A DNA stretch of 64,000 nucleotides from a virus, in the IMG/VR virus record IMGVR_UViG_3300042563_002923, positions 1-64,000 of that record. One strand, given 5' to 3'. The translations under genes and the position numbers were made by a program. The notes under the pieces were generated by a model. That model was not told the origin of the DNA. It saw only the letters and a list, made by a program, of their open reading frames with translations, and did not search any database. This document shows positions 1 to 6,535 of this stretch, piece after piece. How positions within the stretch are numbered: the first letter of the stretch is position 1; each line of letters starts with the position of its first letter.

Positions 1-2
1 AT

Positions 3-470
3 GGAATAACATTATATCATATGAGCAGTATGATGAACGACTTTATTAAAGTCTCTAATGGTAAAATTCAAAACGGAATACAAGCCGAGGATGATAAACC
101 GTATTATCGTATTAAAAGATTAACACCTGAAGATGTAGTAGTTGACCATAAATCAATGCTCGAATATATTCGTATAATCGTTGAAGGTAAGCAGGATCAA
201 AAATTTGTAGTTGTTGGGCATCATGCTCCGAGTAAATTATCTACAAAACCAAAATATCAAGATGATTATATTATGAATGGTGGATATTCATCTGATTTAT
301 CTGAGTTTATTTTAGATTATCCACAAATCAAATTGTGGACACATGGACATACGCATGACACATTTGATTATATGATTGGTGGTACTAGAGTAGTTTGTAA
401 TCCACGGGGTTATATTAAATATGAGCAAAGAGCTGATGAGTTTGATCCCAATATTATTTTTGAAGTATGA
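3..470 (+). CDS. Calcineurin-like metallophosphoesterase, 3' part
   Basis: The reading frame is open to the left window edge, so this is the C-terminal part of a gene that starts upstream; the ATG at 21 is probably internal. Visible motifs are VVGHHAPS and WTHGHTHD, the late metal-binding blocks (GHH and GHxH) of the calcineurin-like phosphoesterase superfamily, which hydrolyses phosphomono- or diesters with two metal ions. The N-terminal metal blocks are outside the window. Its stop overlaps the next start by 4 nt (ATGA), indicating translational coupling. The substrate cannot be told from the sequence. Confidence 0.8.
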   Translation, partial: GITLYHMSSMMNDFIKVSNGKIQNGIQAEDDKPYYRIKRLTPEDVVVDHKSMLEYIRIIVEGKQDQKFVVVGHHAPSKLSTKPKYQDDYIMNGGYSSDLSEFILDYPQIKLWTHGHTHDTFDYMIGGTRVVCNPRGYIKYEQRADEFDPNIIFEV

Positions 471-907
471 CCAGATATATTGAAGAAAATCTTTATAAGT
501 CAATTATAGAAAACGTAATTGTGTTATGTACAGACATTCTTGTTAAATATAAAGATAAGTATGTATTGTTGAGGCGGGCAGAAGAACCTATGAAAAATGT
601 TCTTTGGCCAATCGGAGGACGTATTAACCAAGGCGAAACCGCAATCGAATCAGCAATTAGAAAGTTGAAAGAAGAATTGGGTATAATAAATTTTAAACCA
701 TTGAAACCATTAGGGTATTATGAAGATCATTATACTGCTAATTCATTTAATGCCAATACAAATTATTATACCCTTAGTATTGTTTTTGAAACGGAAATAG
801 AATCTATAGATAATTTAATTGTTGATTATACCAGTATTGAATTTGAATTACAAGATAAAATCCCCGAGCAATTTATTATTAAACCTTTTATAGGAATTGA
901 AAAATGA
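467..907 (+). CDS. NUDIX hydrolase, GDP-mannose mannosyl hydrolase-like
   Basis: A 146-aa protein with a Nudix box at residues 51-73: G51, E57, R65, E69, E70 and G72 are in register. Lys66 replaces the first glutamate of the REUXEE core, the residue that acts as base in MutT. GDP-mannose mannosyl hydrolases also lack that glutamate, and the downstream stretch GYYEDHY followed by NTNYYTLSIVF resembles their substrate loop, so a nucleotide-sugar substrate is more likely than an oxidised nucleotide. The NUDIX fold call is firm; the substrate is inference. It sits in a run of small early genes, overlapping both neighbours by 4 nt. Confidence 0.8.
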   Translation: MTRYIEENLYKSIIENVIVLCTDILVKYKDKYVLLRRAEEPMKNVLWPIGGRINQGETAIESAIRKLKEELGIINFKPLKPLGYYEDHYTANSFNANTNYYTLSIVFETEIESIDNLIVDYTSIEFELQDKIPEQFIIKPFIGIEK

Positions 908-1179
908 GTAAAGTTGAACAATATTCCCGCCCATGGGTAACATTTAATCCAGGCGATAAAACACACCGTGAGATTTTCCATACCGCATTAAAACATAATA
1001 CTTGGGGAAAATCTCCTGTTCGTTTTTGGTTAGAAGGTGAAACATCTAGTTTAATGGATCAGTGTACTAATAAAATGGCTAGATATTATATGGAACAAGA
1101 ATTCGGCAAAATTAAAGATAAACTAATTGTTGACGAAATTAATGTTATTAATCAATATCGATATGTTACTACAGCATAA
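904..1179 (+). CDS. Conserved hypothetical protein, 91 aa
   Basis: A small soluble protein with no recognised domain, signal peptide or membrane segment. It starts in an ATGA overlap with the NUDIX gene and is followed by an early-type promoter. It is rich in aromatic and charged residues (RPWVTFNPGD near the N-terminus; MARYYMEQEFGKIKDKL in the second half) and probably has an alpha-helical C-terminal half. Its function is unknown. It is called real because of tight packing, translational coupling and codon use like its neighbours. Confidence 0.7.
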   Translation: MSKVEQYSRPWVTFNPGDKTHREIFHTALKHNTWGKSPVRFWLEGETSSLMDQCTNKMARYYMEQEFGKIKDKLIVDEINVINQYRYVTTA

Positions 1180-1190
1180 TGCCCTTACGG

Positions 1191-1219
1191 TTGACACGGG
1201 TACTAAAAGATGTTATAAT
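1191..1219 (+). promoter_or_regulatory. Sigma70-like (early) promoter
   Basis: TTGACA at 1191-1196, a 17-nt spacer, then TATAAT at 1214-1219 preceded by TG (TGTTATAATATA). The box lies in the short gap before the DUF2693-like gene. The same core recurs at 5201-5213, 6500-6508 and 11963-11973. Confidence 0.8.
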
Positions 1220-1239
1220 ATAGCATGAACAGGAACAAT

Positions 1240-1545
1240 ATGATGGATACTACAAAATATACAGGCCAATGGTACAAGTCTGCTTCAGACTCAGACCGTG
1301 AAGTTTTCAAATCTTGGTTACGAAGCCATTTAGTAATAGGTGAGATGAAAATCAAATTTATTAAAAAAGATGAGACTTTGCGAGATATGCGTTGCACATT
1401 GGGTGCAGGATATTTGCCTGTAACTGAAGAAAAAGAAATTAAACGAAAAGAAAATACTGAAGTACTCGCAGTATGGGATCTAGATAAAAGTGCCTGGCGC
1501 GCTGTTCGATATGACTCAATCAAAGAAATTCACATCGACATTTAA
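1240..1545 (+). CDS. DUF2693-like small protein (SH3-barrel type)
   Basis: About 100 aa. The pattern MRCTLGAGYLP in the middle followed by VWDLDKSAWRAVRYDSI near the C-terminus is that of the small phage DUF2693 family, predicted to be an SH3-like beta barrel with no established activity. An ATG also exists at 1225, but it would lie on the predicted transcription start. AGGAA at 1231-1235 supports starting at 1240 or 1243. The gene is expressed from the promoter at 1191-1219, and its end overlaps the next small ORF. Confidence 0.75.
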   Translation: MMDTTKYTGQWYKSASDSDREVFKSWLRSHLVIGEMKIKFIKKDETLRDMRCTLGAGYLPVTEEKEIKRKENTEVLAVWDLDKSAWRAVRYDSIKEIHIDI

Positions 1546-1660
1546 AGAAGAAAAATTGTTGCAGGTAGAACAAAAAAAGTTTATTCCTGATCCTTTGCTA
1601 CATAAGCAAAACACCAAAGTTTTTAATAAAATAGTAATACCAGTAATTAAGGCAAAATAA
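1511..1660 (+). CDS. Small basic protein, 49 aa
   Basis: ATG at 1511 opens a 49-codon frame ending in TAA at 1658-1660. It overlaps the end of the previous gene by 35 nt and shares its last base with the ATG of the next gene (TAATG). The product is lysine-rich (starts MTQSKKFTSTFK, ends VIPVIKAK) with no recognised domain. It fills what would otherwise be a 114-nt gap and couples to both neighbours, which supports it being real. No function can be assigned. Confidence 0.5.
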   Translation: MTQSKKFTSTFKEEKLLQVEQKKFIPDPLLHKQNTKVFNKIVIPVIKAK

Positions 1661-2748
1661 TGGCACGAGTTTCACTTGACGCAGAACCTAGTATCGCTGT
1701 ACTATCTCCAGAAGAGAATACCTATAATGTTCAATTGATGAGAATCATGAACTGGTATTCTGCTGAGAAAGCAAAATCAGATGCTCGCAAGTATATGCGA
1801 GATTATGTTAAAGCAAAAATGCCAAGTGAATTAAACACATTTGACCAAGTAAAAGATGTTAACATCGTAAATACATATGGTTGGATTTCTCGTATCATTA
1901 TGCGTAATGGTAAAATTTCAGATAAGCATTTGACTAAGCTTACAGGGTATCTAAAAGATACTTTGGCGTCTACGGTGTATATTCCAGAACCAGTACAACA
2001 AAAGGTTGTTGTATCTGCACCGAAGCCCTCAATCCAAGATGCAATGAAAGAAAAGATTTCAGAATATCTAGGTGAATTGGAAGGATCGTTTGATTCTGTA
2101 GTTAAGAACAAAGAAGACTTTTCGTTGTATAAAAATATGCAAGCGAATCAGATTCCTAAACCCTATGTTACTGATATTCAAGAATGGTCTAAGAATAAAC
2201 TTCGAGAATATATTCGAGTATATGAGGGTAAAGATTCTCAGCTTGTAGAAGGATATTCTAATATTACAAAACGAGAATTAAAAAGTATTGTGAAAATGCT
2301 GGCGCAATTTATTGAAGACTGTGATAAATATTCAGAGTTTAAGAAAGCAAATCGTAAACCTAGAATTATTAAGGCAAAGCCTGCGAGTGTTCAAGTTAAG
2401 AATCTTAAGTATAAAAAAGAAGATACTGAGCTTGGTATTACTTCGGTTGATCCTGCAGAAATTATTGGTGCTCAACAGGTATGGGTATTTAATAGTAAAA
2501 CTCGTAAGTTGGCCCTGTATAAAACAGATTCGGCAATGGGCATTGTTGTTAAAGGTTCTAGCTTTCAAAACTACGATCCAGAAATGGGTTGTCAAAAGAC
2601 TTTGCGCAAACCCGCAGATCAGCTTAAAGATTTGATGGGTTCTACAAAAGTACAATTAAGAAAGTATATGGATAGTGTAAGTTCAAAAGCATCTCCTGCA
2701 AACGGTAGAATGAATGTTGACACACTAATCCTTAGAGTTATTAAGTAA
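1660..2748 (+). CDS. Conserved hypothetical phage protein, 362 aa
   Basis: A soluble, lysine-rich protein with no signal peptide or membrane segment. The N-terminal 100 residues look helical (NWYSAEKAKSDARKYMRDYV). A mixed region follows, then a C-terminal 110-residue part with VWVFNSKTRKLALYKT and VKGSSFQNYDPE, which looks like a small beta domain. No catalytic motif is recognised. It is translationally coupled to the upstream 49-aa gene. Similar long lysine-rich unknowns occur near rnh in marine T4-like phages, but the role (DNA metabolism or virion) cannot be told. Confidence 0.75.
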   Translation: MARVSLDAEPSIAVLSPEENTYNVQLMRIMNWYSAEKAKSDARKYMRDYVKAKMPSELNTFDQVKDVNIVNTYGWISRIIMRNGKISDKHLTKLTGYLKDTLASTVYIPEPVQQKVVVSAPKPSIQDAMKEKISEYLGELEGSFDSVVKNKEDFSLYKNMQANQIPKPYVTDIQEWSKNKLREYIRVYEGKDSQLVEGYSNITKRELKSIVKMLAQFIEDCDKYSEFKKANRKPRIIKAKPASVQVKNLKYKKEDTELGITSVDPAEIIGAQQVWVFNSKTRKLALYKTDSAMGIVVKGSSFQNYDPEMGCQKTLRKPADQLKDLMGSTKVQLRKYMDSVSSKASPANGRMNVDTLILRVIK

Positions 2749-2756
2749 GGTTTCAG

Positions 2757-3665
2757 ATGGCGTTAAAATTATCATTTTGTCAATTAATTAAAATTGTTCT
2801 ATCGCAGATTGGCGGTAGCCCGTTACAACAAGTTTACTCTCAGTTGTCTCAGGGATTGCAGCAAATTACTAAGGGCGGAATTATCCCTAGTGAATTTGCA
2901 CAGTTAAAAACATTTATAGATCAAGTTACTACTGCGTTGAATGCTGTTCCTGGCGACATCAATGCGATGCAACAAATGACAAATCAATTTTTCTACAACC
3001 CAGTTAAAACAGTTATAGATGAATCGATTGCTTTAATTGATACTAGAAAATCTCAGATTTCAGAAGATGTTGGTTCGGGGATTGTACCTACATCTGGCAA
3101 TGAGGCTGAATATGCTAAACTATTAGAAATACGAATAGATTTATTAGAGTTTCAAGGCCATACTAATATTTTATCAGGGGAAAGCCCTCCCTCTTTAACT
3201 GCTGGATTTGGTGGATGTACTCTTGCTGATTTATTAGGAAGTGGGTGTTCACCAGCTGCAGATGTACCAGATATTGATCTTCAAGTATTAGTTGATGGAT
3301 TTAATTCTGGCGCAATATTAAATCAATTTAAAACAAATTTGTCAAGTTTAATTGCAAATCAAACAGGATTTACACAAGTATCAGCTGCAATTAATAATTT
3401 GCAATCAAGTATTGTAAACTTTAATACTACCGTAACAAGTAAACTAAATAAGATAGTTATTCAAAAGGCAGTTGAAACCTATATTACTAATTTAGCGTTT
3501 AACCTATTATCGGGGTGTAGTAGTCCCGTAATAAACGCCACTATTAGACCAACTGCAAAATCAGCAATTGCCCCGTTTGTAGAATATTATCAAAAAATAC
3601 AAAATGGTGTATTAAATGCAGATGGTTCAACCCCTGACGCAAACAATACAACATTAGCAACTTAA
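2757..3665 (+). CDS. Hypothetical protein, possibly virion-associated, 302 aa
   Basis: A 302-aa protein rich in Gln, Asn, Ser and Thr, with long predicted helices (QQVYSQLSQGLQQITKG; residues 190-225 around NQFKTNLSSLIANQ). Composition resembles the phage structural proteins further down the window rather than the early genes. Three glycine/cysteine-containing segments (FGGCTLADLLGSGC near residue 155; LLSGCSSP near 255) interrupt the helices. No domain is recognised. A weak AAGG lies 8 nt upstream. Assignment as a virion protein is inference from composition only. Confidence 0.65.
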   Translation: MALKLSFCQLIKIVLSQIGGSPLQQVYSQLSQGLQQITKGGIIPSEFAQLKTFIDQVTTALNAVPGDINAMQQMTNQFFYNPVKTVIDESIALIDTRKSQISEDVGSGIVPTSGNEAEYAKLLEIRIDLLEFQGHTNILSGESPPSLTAGFGGCTLADLLGSGCSPAADVPDIDLQVLVDGFNSGAILNQFKTNLSSLIANQTGFTQVSAAINNLQSSIVNFNTTVTSKLNKIVIQKAVETYITNLAFNLLSGCSSPVINATIRPTAKSAIAPFVEYYQKIQNGVLNADGSTPDANNTTLAT

Positions 3666-3680
3666 ACAGAAAGATATATT

Positions 3681-4568
3681 ATGATCGTTGTTGATTACAG
3701 CCAAACGGCAATTTCAAACTTGATGGCAGAAATTGGTGGTAGAAAAGATATTGAGATTCAGGTGCCTTTGTTGCGTCACATGATTTTAAATTCTATTCGC
3801 GGATATAAACAAAAATTTGGTAAAGATTATGGGCAGCTTGTTATTGCTATCGACAATCGTAATTATTGGAGGAGACAAGAATTCCAATACTACAAAGCAG
3901 GTCGCAAAAAAGCACGTGAGGATTCTGGTCTAGATTGGAAAACAATCTTCGAAGCCCTTGATCTTATTCGTACTGAGATTGATAAATTTTTTCCTTATAA
4001 AGTAGTTAACGTCGACGGCGCCGAAGCAGATGATGTAATTGCAGTATTGGCAGAGTGGTCTCAAACCAATGACTTTGCAGAAGGTGGAGTCTTTAACGAT
4101 GATCCAAAACCATTCTTAATTGTATCGGGTGATCATGATTTTATTCAATTACAAAAGTATAAGAATGTAAAACAATTTTCTCCTACACAAAAGAAATTTG
4201 TTAAACCGGAAATGTCACCTACTCAATATATTTTTGAGCATACAATTAAAGGTGATAAAGGCGACGGTATCCCTAATGTATTATCTGCGGATGATAGCAT
4301 TGTAGCGGGAGAAAGACAAAAACCTATTACTGCTAAGAAATTAGAAGCATGGTATAAAGATAAAACATCTATGCCAAATGATGCAGATTTTATTCGCAAT
4401 TTTGAGCGTAATCAAAAATTAGTTGACTTTAGTTTTATTCCTGCAGATGTTAAAAACGCTATTATAAATAACTACACAGGGCAACCTGATAAAAATAAGA
4501 GTATGCTTTTGAACTTTTTCATTGAGCATAAAATGAAAAACATGCTAGAATTGATTGAGGAATTTTAA
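3681..4568 (+). CDS. rnh: RNase H / 5'-3' exonuclease (T4 Rnh-like)
   Basis: A 295-aa FEN/PIN-like nuclease of the T4 RNase H type, which removes RNA primers and adjacent DNA from lagging-strand fragments. Acidic metal-binding positions are visible: Asp in MIVVDYS at the N-terminus, AIDNRNYWRR near residue 57, DGAEADDVIAVL near 113-125, VSGDHDFIQL near 154 and HTIKGDKGDGIPN near 192. Length and block order match T4 Rnh (305 aa). It lies, as in T4-like phages, upstream of dsbA, gp33, gp59 and gp32, here with inserted genes. Its stop overlaps the next ATG by 1 nt. Confidence 0.9.
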   Translation: MIVVDYSQTAISNLMAEIGGRKDIEIQVPLLRHMILNSIRGYKQKFGKDYGQLVIAIDNRNYWRRQEFQYYKAGRKKAREDSGLDWKTIFEALDLIRTEIDKFFPYKVVNVDGAEADDVIAVLAEWSQTNDFAEGGVFNDDPKPFLIVSGDHDFIQLQKYKNVKQFSPTQKKFVKPEMSPTQYIFEHTIKGDKGDGIPNVLSADDSIVAGERQKPITAKKLEAWYKDKTSMPNDADFIRNFERNQKLVDFSFIPADVKNAIINNYTGQPDKNKSMLLNFFIEHKMKNMLELIEEF

Positions 4569-5062
4569 TGAAAACATCTATCCCACAAATCCTTGAAGAG
4601 GTTGACAAGGCCCCCAATAAAGAAGCACGCGTAAAAGTCTTACGTGCATATAATCATCCAGTGCTTCGAGGTATCTTGCAGATTAATTTTAACCCCGATG
4701 TTAAATTGGCATTGCCCGAAGGTGTACCCCCTTATAAACGGGATGAAAAAATTCCTGCAGGGTATTCTGAAACAAATTTATTTTCAGAATTTCGTCGTAT
4801 GTATATTTGGTTAGATCCTAATATTAATCTTAACAAGCTCAAAAAAGAGCAATTGTTTATACAAATGTTAGAAGGTATTCATTGGACAGAAGCGGATGTA
4901 TTATGTTTAGCAAAAGATAAAAAGTTGCAAACAAAATATAAAAATCTAAAAGAGGATATTGTACGTGAAGCATTTCCAGATGCCCTTCCTCCACCTAAAC
5001 CAGCGGAAGTAGTAACGAAAGACCCAAAAGCAAAAAAAGAGAAAGTCTCTTTGAAAGGTTGA
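4568..5062 (+). CDS. Conserved T4-like phage protein next to rnh, 164 aa
   Basis: A soluble protein matching a conserved cyanophage/pelagiphage family of unknown function. The recognisable features are an N-terminal helical part with VLRAYNHPVLRGILQ, then ALPEGVPPYKRDE (residues 49-61), then FIQMLEGIHWTEADVLCLAKDK. The C-terminus is a low-complexity Pro/Lys tail. Within that tail the codons GCA AAA AAA GAG form a possible -1 slip site leading into the frame at 5038-5196. The length of the un-shifted product is typical for the family, so any shift would be an extension. Confidence 0.8.
   Translation: MKTSIPQILEEVDKAPNKEARVKVLRAYNHPVLRGILQINFNPDVKLALPEGVPPYKRDEKIPAGYSETNLFSEFRRMYIWLDPNINLNKLKKEQLFIQMLEGIHWTEADVLCLAKDKKLQTKYKNLKEDIVREAFPDALPPPKPAEVVTKDPKAKKEKVSLKG
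5032..5038 (+). promoter_or_regulatory. Candidate -1 frameshift slip site (A_AAA_AAA)
   Basis: In the zero frame of the 4568-5062 gene the sequence reads GCA AAA AAA GAG, so A_AAA_AAA is in register for -1 slippage. The -1 frame is open from here to 5196. GTCTC at 5045-5049 could pair with GAGAC at 5078-5082, starting 7 nt after the slip site, but this stem is short and its loop long. No strong internal Shine-Dalgarno is seen upstream. The site is plausible, not proven. Confidence 0.35.
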
Positions 5063-5196
5063 CTCGGTTCTTCAAACGAGACGTACCCGAACCGGTTAAA
5101 AGTGAATGGTCATATTATGGTGAAATACCAGATGACCCAAAACACGACCCTAGAATTATGAATATCCATCAATACAGAGCATTTGACAAACGTTAA
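5059..5196 (+). CDS. Small ORF, TTG start or -1 frameshift extension, 45 aa
   Basis: The frame from 5038 to 5196 has no ATG or GTG at its head. It encodes ESLFERLTRFFKRDVPEP followed by WSYYGEIPDDPKHDPRI and ends HQYRAFDKR, a protein-like sequence with amphipathic and Pro-rich parts. It can be translated either from TTG at 5059 (45 aa) or as a 52-codon extension of the upstream protein by -1 slippage at 5032-5038 (209 aa in total). The first eight sense codons, before the TTG, also read like protein, which favours the shift. No function is recognised. Confidence 0.45.
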   Translation: MTRFFKRDVPEPVKSEWSYYGEIPDDPKHDPRIMNIHQYRAFDKR

Positions 5197-5211
5197 AAAA
5201 GATGTTATAAT
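5183..5211 (+). promoter_or_regulatory. Sigma70-like (early) promoter
   Basis: TTGACA at 5183-5188, 17-nt spacer, TATAAT at 5206-5211 within GATGTTATAATATAG, the same core as at 1209-1222. It overlaps the end of the small frame at 5196 and drives the gene starting at 5231. Confidence 0.8.
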
Positions 5212-5230
5212 ATAGTATGGGAGATTTGAT

Positions 5231-5623
5231 ATGACAATGCACATCGTTGGACCTTGGTTATCTACAAATGGTAAGAAAAAGGGCAAGGTTAAATTCAAAA
5301 GCGCAGAAGAGGCACGCAATGCTAGAGCTCTTGCACAAGAGTGGTCTTCTATGAAGAAAAAATGGGGAGTAGAAATTGAAGAGTCTAAGCGTAACCGCGC
5401 TATGGCTGCTGAGGTTTATTCTCCCCCAGTAACATCCAATCCTCGCGGTGTTACAAATAATATCAAAAGTTTAAATTCAAAAACAACCGGTGCGGTTTCA
5501 AGTAAGCCGTCGCCCGTGTATACTGGTACAAAGGTTATAGGTATCGGCACAATGCACAAATCCAATGCCGTTCCTATCTTTAGTGATGACGAGGCAAAAG
5601 AAATTTCTACAATGAGGCGTTAA
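5231..5623 (+). CDS. Conserved hypothetical phage protein, 130 aa
   Basis: A small basic protein. The N-terminal block HIVGPWLSTNGKKKGKVKF is followed by a helix SAEEARNARALAQEW. The C-terminal block GTKVIGIGTMHKSNAVPIF with SDDEAKEISTMRR is a sequence type I recognise as widespread at the ends of small proteins in tailed phages, though its role is unknown. The stretch between residues 67 and 100 is Ser/Pro/Thr-rich and probably disordered. GGGAG at 5219-5223 serves as ribosome binding site. The gene has its own early promoter. Confidence 0.75.
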   Translation: MTMHIVGPWLSTNGKKKGKVKFKSAEEARNARALAQEWSSMKKKWGVEIEESKRNRAMAAEVYSPPVTSNPRGVTNNIKSLNSKTTGAVSSKPSPVYTGTKVIGIGTMHKSNAVPIFSDDEAKEISTMRR

Positions 5624-5631
5624 TAATAAAA

Positions 5632-5985
5632 ATGAGTGAAGCATATATTAAAACCCCGCGCGCGTGGGGATACTATCATGTTCTACATGAACACGGTAAA
5701 GATGTTAAAGTTAAAGAACTTACTGTTGATTCAGGCAAATGTTTAAGTATGCAACGACATAAAGATCGTGCAGAGCATTGGTTTGTCGCAGAAGGCACAG
5801 CTACAGTTTATGCGTTAAATTGTAGTACAGATGTTGAGCTAAAGGGAGTCTATACTAAATTTGATAGTCTCCATATTAGCAAAACAGAGTGGCATCAGCT
5901 TTGCAATGAAACTGATGACCCATTGAAGATTATCGAAATCCAGTATGGCGATAATTGTATTGAAGATGATATTGAAAGGAAATAA
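5632..5985 (+). CDS. Mannose-6-phosphate isomerase-like cupin
   Basis: A 117-aa single-domain cupin. GKCLSMQRHKDRAEHWFV (residues 36-53) carries the first cupin motif with metal-binding His and Glu. WHQLCN and PLKIIEIQYGDNCIEDDI near the C-terminus match the second motif and tail of type II phosphomannose isomerases (the C-terminal domain of ManC). Such enzymes interconvert mannose-6-P and fructose-6-P, feeding GDP-mannose. Small stand-alone versions can also act as other sugar-phosphate isomerases. The GDP-mannose-hydrolase-like NUDIX at 467 and the glycosyltransferases at 57.2 and 63.6 kb fit a sugar-nucleotide theme. Confidence 0.75.
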   Translation: MSEAYIKTPRAWGYYHVLHEHGKDVKVKELTVDSGKCLSMQRHKDRAEHWFVAEGTATVYALNCSTDVELKGVYTKFDSLHISKTEWHQLCNETDDPLKIIEIQYGDNCIEDDIERK

Positions 5986-5988
5986 ATT

Positions 5989-6270
5989 ATGGCAGGTATC
6001 CCATCCAACCCGGCAGATCGTAAAGCAATTTTAGAATGCATGAAAGAAATCTCAAATAGTATGGCTCGCATGGACGGCGAGCGCGAATTCGTTCGTGAAG
6101 CTATTAAAGATATTTGTGAAAAACAAGAACTTAGCAAAAAGACTTTCCGTCGTATGGCTAAGGTATATCACAAACAAAATTTCAGCAAAGAAATTGAAGA
6201 GCACGAAGAGTTTGAAACAATGTATGAGACAATTACAAACTCAACAACAATGAATAGTAAAACAGAATGA
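5989..6270 (+). CDS. dsbA: dsDNA-binding late-transcription regulator DsbA
   Basis: A 93-aa mostly helical protein of the T4 DsbA family, which binds double-stranded DNA near late promoters and modulates late transcription. Diagnostic stretches are ISNSMARMDGEREFVREAI, then LSKKTFRRMAKVYHKQNFS and FETMYE in the C-terminal third. The length equals that of T4 DsbA (about 89 aa). It is placed between rnh and gp33/gp59/gp32, as in other T4-like genomes. It overlaps the next gene by 4 nt. Confidence 0.85.
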   Translation: MAGIPSNPADRKAILECMKEISNSMARMDGEREFVREAIKDICEKQELSKKTFRRMAKVYHKQNFSKEIEEHEEFETMYETITNSTTMNSKTE

Positions 6271-6455
6271 TTCGTTATATCCTTGAAGCAACTTGGCGAG
6301 ATAAAATTGGTCGCAATAAAAAGCAATCAATAATTGGCGTCTACGCCAAATTAGAAGACATTGAAGATGCTAAGCAAAAAGTTTCAAGCGAACCGCATAA
6401 GTATAAGAGTGTTACATTTAACGTACAATCCGAGGAGCATCCATTTTTTGCTTAA
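6267..6455 (+). CDS. Small conserved hypothetical, 62 aa
   Basis: Starts in an ATGA overlap with dsbA and encodes MIRYILEATWRDKIGRNKK followed by a predicted helix EDIEDAKQKVSSEP and a beta-rich end. No domain is recognised. Tight coupling to dsbA supports co-expression. After the stop comes a promoter for the ligase gene. Confidence 0.65.
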   Translation: MIRYILEATWRDKIGRNKKQSIIGVYAKLEDIEDAKQKVSSEPHKYKSVTFNVQSEEHPFFA

Positions 6456-6479
6456 TTTTTAAGCATAATACCCATATGC

Positions 6480-6508
6480 TTGACAAGGATACTATTTTCT
6501 GTTATAAT
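6480..6508 (+). promoter_or_regulatory. Sigma70-like (early/middle) promoter for DNA ligase
   Basis: TTGACA at 6480-6485, 17-nt spacer, TATAAT at 6503-6508 with TG-containing extension (CTGTTATAAT). It lies 28 nt upstream of the ligase ATG, with AAGGAA as ribosome binding site between. Confidence 0.8.
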
Positions 6509-6535
6509 TAAGACAAGAACTTAAGGAAACTGTTA

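Noticed and set aside
6449-6465. Palindrome TGCTTAA-TTT-TTAAGCA before the ligase promoter
   Set aside because: It is AT-rich and weak with no T run after the stem, so not a convincing terminator or operator.
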